From assembly GCA_947625195.1 (NCBI GenBank), contig CANQNK010000001.1, positions 124,001 through 188,000 of the forward strand: a DNA stretch of 64,000 nucleotides, in the 5' to 3' direction. How positions within the stretch are numbered: the stretch's first letter is position 1; the number at the start of each line of letters is the position of its first letter. Made by a program: the position numbers and the translations under genes. This DNA is from an uncultured Clostridia bacterium. GTDB lineage: Bacteria > Bacillota > Clostridia > Oscillospirales > Ruminococcaceae. Under the pieces are notes generated by a model. It saw only the letters and a program-made list of their open reading frames with translations, did not search any database and had not been told where the DNA came from. Below are positions 58,714 through 64,000 of this stretch, in pieces.

Positions 58714-60132
58714 ATGTATGATAAGAAATCGCTTAAAGCGGAGAAATTTATAAATCATCAGGAGATACTTGATACTATTGAGTATGCAAAACAGCATAAG
58801 GACGATAAGGAAATGTGCTTAAACCTTGCAAAAAGAGCTAAAGACTGCAAGGGGCTTGATCATCGTGAGGCGGCGGTTTTGCTTGAATGCGAAATTCCCG
58901 AGGTTGAGGAGGAGATAAGAAAAAGCGCAATTTCTGTTAAGCAGCGCCTGTACGGCGACAGAATAGTTATGTTTGCGCCGCTGTATCTTTCAAATTATTG
59001 CGTAAACGGCTGCACCTACTGTCCTTACCATCACTGCAATAAAAGCATTACCAGAAAAAAGCTTACGCAGGACGAAATTAGAGCAGAGGTTATAGCCTTG
59101 CAGGATATGGGACACAAGCGCCTTGCGATAGAATCGGGAGAGGACCCGGTGAACAACCCTATAGAATACATTCTTGAAAGCATAAAAACCATTTACAGCA
59201 TTAAGCACAAAAACGGCGCAATAAGGCGCGTTAATGTAAATATAGCCGCGACCACGGTTGAAAACTACCGCAGACTTAAAGAGGCGGGAATAGGCACATA
59301 TATTCTCTTTCAAGAGACCTACCATAAGGAGGATTATGAATTGCTTCACCCCACCGGACCCAAGCACAACTATGCCTATCACACGGAGGCAATGGACAGA
59401 GCGATGGAGGGCGGTATAGACGACGTAGGAATAGGCGTTTTGTTCGGGCTTGAAAGATACCGCTACGATTTTGTGGGACTTTTGATGCACGCAGAGCACC
59501 TTGAGGCGGTGCACGGGGTAGGTCCGCATACAATATCGGTTCCCAGAATCTGCCCCGCAGACGACATAAAAAAAGAGGACTTTGAAAATGCAATTTCAGA
59601 CGAGATTTTTGAAAAGATAGTTGCTGTTATACGCCTTGCCGTTCCTTATACGGGAATGATAATATCTACCAGAGAATCTCAAAAGACCAGAGAAAGGGTT
59701 TTAAGGCTTGGCATTTCTCAGATTTCCGGCGGCTCTAGAACAAGCGTGGGCGGATACGTTGAGGAGGAGCCTGAGGAGGAAAACTCTGCGCAGTTTGACA
59801 TATCAGACAGGCGCACGCTGGACGAAGTAGTAAATTGGCTTTTGAAAATGGGATATATACCGTCGTTTTGCACGGCGTGCTACCGTGAAGGAAGAACGGG
59901 AGACAGGTTTATGTCGCTTTGCAAGAGCGGTCAGATAGCAAACTGCTGTCAGCCAAACGCACTCATGACGCTCAAGGAATATCTTATGGATTATGCAGGC
60001 GATGATACGAAAAAGGCAGGAGAAGCGCTTATAAAAGAACAGCTATTGAAAATTCCAAACGAAAAAACAAGGCGTATTGCAACGGAAAATATTAAGAAAA
60101 TAGAAAATGGAGAGCGTGATTTCAGATTTTAG
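58714..60132 (+). CDS. hydG: [FeFe] hydrogenase maturase HydG (radical SAM)
   Basis: 472 residues. Radical-SAM cluster motif Cx3Cx2C is in YCVNGCTYCPYHHCN. The tyrosine lyase core has KRLAIESGEDPVNNP and RRVNVNIAATTVENYR. The C-terminal auxiliary cluster lies in FCTACYREGRTGDRFMSLC, with NCCQPNALMTLKEYLMDYA following. HydG cleaves tyrosine to supply the CO and cyanide ligands of the H-cluster. It is the maturase for the HydA encoded at 16-18 kb. AAGAGGAGAG precedes the start. hydF follows 21 bases later; hydE is not in the window. Confidence 0.96.
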   Translation: MYDKKSLKAEKFINHQEILDTIEYAKQHKDDKEMCLNLAKRAKDCKGLDHREAAVLLECEIPEVEEEIRKSAISVKQRLYGDRIVMFAPLYLSNYCVNGCTYCPYHHCNKSITRKKLTQDEIRAEVIALQDMGHKRLAIESGEDPVNNPIEYILESIKTIYSIKHKNGAIRRVNVNIAATTVENYRRLKEAGIGTYILFQETYHKEDYELLHPTGPKHNYAYHTEAMDRAMEGGIDDVGIGVLFGLERYRYDFVGLLMHAEHLEAVHGVGPHTISVPRICPADDIKKEDFENAISDEIFEKIVAVIRLAVPYTGMIISTRESQKTRERVLRLGISQISGGSRTSVGGYVEEEPEEENSAQFDISDRRTLDEVVNWLLKMGYIPSFCTACYREGRTGDRFMSLCKSGQIANCCQPNALMTLKEYLMDYAGDDTKKAGEALIKEQLLKIPNEKTRRIATENIKKIENGERDFRF

Positions 60133-60153
60133 CAGATCGGGAGGTATGCGGTA

Positions 60154-61347
60154 ATGTCATCGCTTAATGAAACACCCAGAGCAAACAGACTTCACATAGG
60201 TTTTTTCGGAAAGAGAAACAGCGGAAAGTCAAGTCTTATAAACGCATTTGCAAAGCAGGAAATATCTATCGTCTCAGATACTCCGGGAACGACTACGGAC
60301 CCAGTGTATAAGTCTATGGAAATTTTGCCTCTTGGCGCGTGCGTTTTGATAGACACAGCGGGCTTTGACGATAACGGAGAGCTTGGCGCAATACGGGTAG
60401 AAAAGACAAAAACAGCTGCGGAAAAAACGGACATAGCGGTTATACTTTTAAGCGGAGACGATCTTTCTCAAGAGCTTAAGTGGTATGAGTATTTTAAGGA
60501 CAAAAAAACTCCGACGCTTCTTTGCATATCAAAGTATGATAATCTTAATGAACGTGATGCATATGTAAAAAAAGCAAAAAAAGTGTTTGGCAGCACGCCG
60601 CTTTTAATAAGCTCAAAGACAAGAGAGGGCATAGATGAGTTTAAGGAAGCTCTCATAAGACTTTTGCCTGAGGATTATGACAGCGTCAGCATAACCGGCT
60701 CTCTTTGTAATGAAGGGGACACGGTGCTTCTGGTTATGCCTCAGGATATACAAGCGCCAAAGGGCAGGCTTATTTTGCCGCAGGTACAGACCATAAGGGA
60801 GCTGCTTGACAAAAAATGTATCGTATTAAGCTGTACTACCGATAATCTTGACGGTGCGCTTGCGGCTTTGTCAAAGCCTCCGAAGCTTATTATCACAGAC
60901 TCTCAGGTGTTTAAAACAGTTTATGAAAAAAAGCCGAAGGAAAGTATGCTCACCTCATTCTCCACACTTTTTGCGGGGTATAAGGGAGACTTAAGCTATT
61001 ATATTGAGGGTGCGAAAGCCATTGACAAGCTTAATGAAAACTCTCGTGTTCTGATAGCTGAATGCTGCACTCATGCGCCCTTAAGCGAGGACATAGGCAG
61101 GGAAAAGCTGCCCGGACTTTTAAGAAAGAAAATCGGCGAGGGGCTTAGAATCGACTTTGTGTCCGGAGCGGATTTTCCCGATGACCTGACTGGGTATGAC
61201 CTTGTCATTCAGTGCGGAGCGTGTATGTTTAACCGCAAATATGTAATGTCACGCATTGACAGAGCAAAACGTCAGAATGTTATGATGTCTAACTACGGGG
61301 TTGTTATCGCTGCTTTAAGTGGTATTTTAGATAAGATAAGCTATTAA
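60154..61347 (+). CDS. hydF: [FeFe] hydrogenase maturation GTPase HydF
   Basis: 397 residues. GTPase domain (1-175): P-loop GKRNSGKSSLINAF, switch DTPGTTTDPV, DTAGFDD and SKYD. A dimerisation domain (about 180-270) and the cluster-binding domain with AECCTHAPLSEDIGREKLPG and IQCGACMFN follow. The last motif reads QCxxC where HCxxC is common, so the optional His ligand is missing. HydF is the scaffold on which the 2Fe subcluster is assembled before transfer to HydA. AGGAGGT-like GGGAGG precedes ATG 60154. Confidence 0.95.
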   Translation: MSSLNETPRANRLHIGFFGKRNSGKSSLINAFAKQEISIVSDTPGTTTDPVYKSMEILPLGACVLIDTAGFDDNGELGAIRVEKTKTAAEKTDIAVILLSGDDLSQELKWYEYFKDKKTPTLLCISKYDNLNERDAYVKKAKKVFGSTPLLISSKTREGIDEFKEALIRLLPEDYDSVSITGSLCNEGDTVLLVMPQDIQAPKGRLILPQVQTIRELLDKKCIVLSCTTDNLDGALAALSKPPKLIITDSQVFKTVYEKKPKESMLTSFSTLFAGYKGDLSYYIEGAKAIDKLNENSRVLIAECCTHAPLSEDIGREKLPGLLRKKIGEGLRIDFVSGADFPDDLTGYDLVIQCGACMFNRKYVMSRIDRAKRQNVMMSNYGVVIAALSGILDKISY

Positions 61348-61434
61348 AATATTATGAATTTTTATATTCATCAGCGCTGAAAAGCAAATTTTGCATCAAT
61401 AAAAACTAAGCAGATTTACTGTTAAACAAAAAGG

Positions 61435-61466
61435 CAGGCAGTTAAAAAAACAACTGCCTGCTTTTA
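61435..61466. terminator. Terminator shared by hydF and the poly-Thr lipoprotein
   Basis: GCAGGCAGTT and AACTGCCTGC form a perfect 10-bp stem around an A-rich 8-base loop with TTTT beyond it, between convergent genes. Confidence 0.9.
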
Positions 61467-61469
61467 CTT

Positions 61470-61820
61470 TTAATCCAGAATATCGTCTACCGCGTCTCTT
61501 GCGCCGTTTACGCCGTCTTCTACTCCGTCGGCTATGTCGTCGCCTATATCAGCGGCATCTGATGAAAGCTCACCCATACCGTCTCTGTCGGTGTTTACTT
61601 CATCAGTATGATCGCCTCTGTCTTCGTTGTCTGAATCCGTTTCTTTTTCGTCTCGGTCATCATCGTTTTGCTTGGTCGTAGTAGTTGTGGTAGTGGTTGT
61701 TGTAGTCGTGCTAGATGAAGAATCTTTGTCATTCTTGTCATTGCCTTCATTGTTTTTGCATCCTGCAAGCATTAGAATACAAGCAAGAGACGAAAGCATA
61801 ATAGCCAATAATTTTTTCAT
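61470..61820 (-). CDS. Small acidic lipoprotein with poly-Thr run
   Basis: 116 residues. The signal peptide ends with the lipobox MLAGC (Cys21). A Lys/Asn/Asp-rich segment, a run of twelve Thr, a very acidic stretch (DDDRDEKETDSDNEDRGDH), and a C-terminal pattern of Asp/Gly/Ala (DAADIGDDIADGVEDGV) follow. No enzymatic motif is visible; I do not recognise it beyond a generic surface lipoprotein. GAAAGGTG lies 9 bases upstream of the start on the minus strand. Its 5' leader would include the structured element at 61893-61994 if transcription starts beyond it. Confidence 0.75.
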   Translation of the reverse strand: MKKLLAIMLSSLACILMLAGCKNNEGNDKNDKDSSSSTTTTTTTTTTTTKQNDDDRDEKETDSDNEDRGDHTDEVNTDRDGMGELSSDAADIGDDIADGVEDGVNGARDAVDDILD

Positions 61821-61892
61821 ATCAAATCACCTTTCTGAAAAGTTTTTTTAAATAAGGAGCTTGAGGCTCCGCTATTTAACAAGCAACATAGT

Positions 61893-61994
61893 TTTATAAC
61901 CATCAGGCTTTCTGCAAAGAAATTTAATACTTGCCAAAAGGTCTTAGATGAAGTCGCCTGTGCTGGCGGTAACATCAACTGCGGTTATAAAACC
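61893..61994. ncRNA. Structured RNA candidate closed by an 11-bp stem
   Basis: GTTTTATAACC (61893-61903) and GGTTATAAAAC (61984-61994) are exact complements enclosing 80 bases. Inside, GATG/CATC and CGCC/GGCG arms stack across an internal loop (about 61947-61977), and GCC/GGT and TTTC/GAAA give smaller hairpins. It lies between the lipoprotein gene (minus) and the alpha-galactosidase gene (plus), so it could be the leader of either. The class is not recognised. Confidence 0.45.
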
Positions 61995-62132
61995 TCTTTT
62001 CAACAGATATATTTTGCATTAAAATATAAATTATACATTTTCGTTATTGAAAAAAGCACTTTTATATGATAAAATTAGTCAGGGAAAAATTACCTGTTTA
62101 TTAAAAATTTGTTGATTTATAGGGAGGATATT

Positions 62133-64000
62133 ATGAAGAGAATCAAGTTAACCGAAAACGGGTTGAATCTTGTATTTGAAATAACAGACGATGAGCAGCT
62201 TTTGCTTCTGCACTTTTCGTGCCTTGAGTTTGACGAGAAAACCTTGGGAAAGCCAGAGCACAAAAGGGCTTTTCAGTTTCTGGAATTTAACGTTTCCGGA
62301 CTGGACAGACCTTATGAGCGGCACGGAAACAAGTACATAGTTACCGCTCCCGGGTATAGAATGAAATACCGCGGAATGGAGGATTTCAGAAACGAAAAGG
62401 GCAGGGTTTTAAGAATCAACCTTTGTGACGAGGAAACCGGACTTGAAACGATAACGTATATACAGTTTTATGATGGCATAAGCGTTGCGAGATTTGTAAC
62501 TCAGGTAATAAACAACGGAAATGAAACCTACGGGATCGATTATATTTCCTCGTTCAATCTTTCGGGAATAGAAAAGGAGGGAGAAAAATCCCAGGACGAA
62601 AAGCTAGACATATATATCCCGCATAATTCGTGGTACCGTGAAATGCAGTGGCGGAGATATTCGCCTACTGAGCTTGGAATAGACGAGTGCATGGAGACGC
62701 TTGAGCAGCATTCTTCAAAGCCGATAAGGGTATCGAATGTCGGAAATTGGTCGACCAAGGAATTTTTGCCGATGGCACTTATAAGAAACAACGAGACCGA
62801 TTCAAACCTGTTTTTTCAGATAGAAAACAACGGGTCGTGGCACTGGGAGATTTCCGACAGCGAGGGGCATTTGTACCTTACATTATCCGGCCCTAACGAA
62901 ATATATTCACATTGGTATAAAAGGCTTAAGCCCGGAGAAAGCTTTGTAAGCGTTCCTGCTGCGGTAGGCTCATGCAATGGGAAAATCGACAACGCGTTTG
63001 CAGAGCTTACAAAGTACCGCAGGCATATAAGGCGCAAAAACTACGATAATGATTCGCTTGCGGTAATCTTCAACGACTATATGAACTGTCTCTGGGCGTG
63101 GCCTACTGAGGAGGCGGAGTATCCTTTGATAGACGCAGCGGCAGAGGTCGGATGTGAATATTTCTGCATAGATGCCGGCTGGTATGCAGACGGGTATTGG
63201 TGGGATAGCGTAGGAGAATGGAGAGAATCCAAAAAGCGTTTTCCTAACGGACTTAAAAAGATAACCGACTATATCCGGTCAAAGGGGCTTATTCCCGGAA
63301 TATGGATAGAGCTTGAGGTTATGGGTGTAAACTGCCCCATTGCAAATAAGGTGCCGGACGACTGGTTCTTTATAAGACACGGAAAGCGTGTTTATGACAG
63401 AAGCCGTTATCAGCTGGATTTCAGAAATCCGGAGGTCATAAAGTTTGCCGATGAGACTATTGACCGGCTGGTTACCGAGTACGGAGTGGGATATTTAAAG
63501 ATTGATTATAACATCGAGCCGGGAATAGGCACGGAAAAATATGCGGATTCTTTCGGAGACGGACTTTTGGGTCACCAGAGAGCGTATATATCGTGGCTTG
63601 ACAAAACCTTTGAAAAGCATCCCGATCTGATAATAGAAAACTGCTCGTCGGGCGGAATGAGAATAGACTACGCTTTGCTGTCGAGATGTTCCATTCAGTC
63701 TACCTCTGACCAAGCGGACTATAAGCTTAACTGTACAATCGCCGCAAATTCACCGTCTGCGGTTACTCCCGAACAGGCGGCAGTATGGAGCTATCCTATG
63801 AGCGGCAAAGACGAGGAAGAGGTGGTTTTCAATATGGTAAGCGCAATGCTTTTGCGTATACATCAGTCGGGGCATCTTGCAAAGCTTTCGCAAAAGCGCA
63901 GAGCTTTGGTAAAAGAGGGAATTTCCGTTTATAAGTCGATAAGAAACGACATAAAAAATTCTGTGCCTTTCTGGAGCCTTGGCTTTTCAACATTTAAAGA
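62133..64000 (+). CDS. GH36 alpha-galactosidase, 3' end beyond the window
   Basis: 622 residues are visible without a stop. The N-terminal beta-supersandwich domain (about 1-290) leads into a (beta/alpha)8 barrel with FNDYMNCLWAWPTEEAEYPL, CIDAGWYADGYWWD and GLIPGIWIELEVMG. The nucleophile Asp is in YLKIDYNIEPG, then NCSSGGMRIDYALL, and the acid/base Asp is in QSTSDQADY. These are family GH36 (clan GH-D) features, for hydrolysis of alpha-galactosides such as raffinose or melibiose. No signal peptide, so intracellular. GGGAGG precedes ATG 62133. The C-terminal domain lies outside the window. Confidence 0.92.
   Translation, partial: MKRIKLTENGLNLVFEITDDEQLLLLHFSCLEFDEKTLGKPEHKRAFQFLEFNVSGLDRPYERHGNKYIVTAPGYRMKYRGMEDFRNEKGRVLRINLCDEETGLETITYIQFYDGISVARFVTQVINNGNETYGIDYISSFNLSGIEKEGEKSQDEKLDIYIPHNSWYREMQWRRYSPTELGIDECMETLEQHSSKPIRVSNVGNWSTKEFLPMALIRNNETDSNLFFQIENNGSWHWEISDSEGHLYLTLSGPNEIYSHWYKRLKPGESFVSVPAAVGSCNGKIDNAFAELTKYRRHIRRKNYDNDSLAVIFNDYMNCLWAWPTEEAEYPLIDAAAEVGCEYFCIDAGWYADGYWWDSVGEWRESKKRFPNGLKKITDYIRSKGLIPGIWIELEVMGVNCPIANKVPDDWFFIRHGKRVYDRSRYQLDFRNPEVIKFADETIDRLVTEYGVGYLKIDYNIEPGIGTEKYADSFGDGLLGHQRAYISWLDKTFEKHPDLIIENCSSGGMRIDYALLSRCSIQSTSDQADYKLNCTIAANSPSAVTPEQAAVWSYPMSGKDEEEVVFNMVSAMLLRIHQSGHLAKLSQKRRALVKEGISVYKSIRNDIKNSVPFWSLGFSTFK

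Overview
The window is a low-to-moderate GC chromosomal segment of an anaerobic, fermentative Gram-positive bacterium, most likely an Oscillospiraceae/Ruminococcaceae-type Firmicute. The grounds are an electron-bifurcating-type [FeFe] hydrogenase with its maturases, acetate kinase, a T-box leader, an ECF vitamin transporter, strong AGGAGG ribosome binding sites, GatCAB, and Thr-rich surface proteins with sortase-like tails. The genus is an inference.

Layout. (1) 1-2200, minus strand and visibly richer in G+C than the rest: a small secreted repeat protein, an OmpR-type response regulator and a sensor kinase cut by the window edge. (2) 2650-8988: a 6.3-kb integrative element in the 3' end of the initiator tRNA-fMet gene. 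It is bounded by a 46-bp direct repeat and carries a cI-like repressor, a frameshifted zinc-ribbon membrane protein, a lipoprotein, a small helical protein, an HUH Rep, a small HTH protein and a tyrosine integrase. (3) 9.2-12.7 kb: membrane proteins and a metallophosphoesterase. (4) 13.0-18.1 kb: hydrogenase structural operon (NuoE-like, HATPase, [2Fe-2S] protein, NuoF-like, HydA). (5) 18.1-20.6 kb: Cu/Zn-SOD-like protein, then T-box, ilvA and ridA. (6) 20.6-26.1 kb, minus strand: a cobalamin riboswitch followed by a cell-wall-anchored alpha-barrel protein, a DUF4430 lipoprotein and a complete ECF transporter. This looks like a bacterial B12 capture system in which the two domains of human intrinsic factor/transcobalamin are separate surface proteins. 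(7) 26.2-37.6 kb: sensor diguanylate cyclase, DUF1858, trmK-nif3-rqcH-mpg operon, CotH lipoprotein, lipid kinase, eukaryotic-type HisA and TmcAL. (8) 37.7-43.8 kb: ackA, then gatC-gatA and a single 956-residue protein joining GatB to an archaeal-type aspartyl-tRNA synthetase, in effect a covalent transamidosome. (9) 43.8-49.4 kb: PPIase lipoprotein, DD-carboxypeptidase, nuclease-like/PHP pair and 1-phosphofructokinase. (10) 49.8-57.5 kb: two large surface proteins with TTEA stalks and a shared C-terminal anchor module. (11) 57.6-61.3 kb: DUF5662 protein, then a structured leader RNA with terminator ahead of the hydrogenase regulator, hydG and hydF. (12) 61.5-64 kb: poly-Thr lipoprotein, a second structured-RNA candidate, and a GH36 alpha-galactosidase running off the end.

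The strongest leads are the GatB-AspRS fusion, the split intrinsic-factor-like B12 uptake locus, the structured leader ahead of the hydrogenase maturation genes, and the small Rep/Int element in the initiator tRNA gene. Family names come from reading motifs by eye; no database search was possible.
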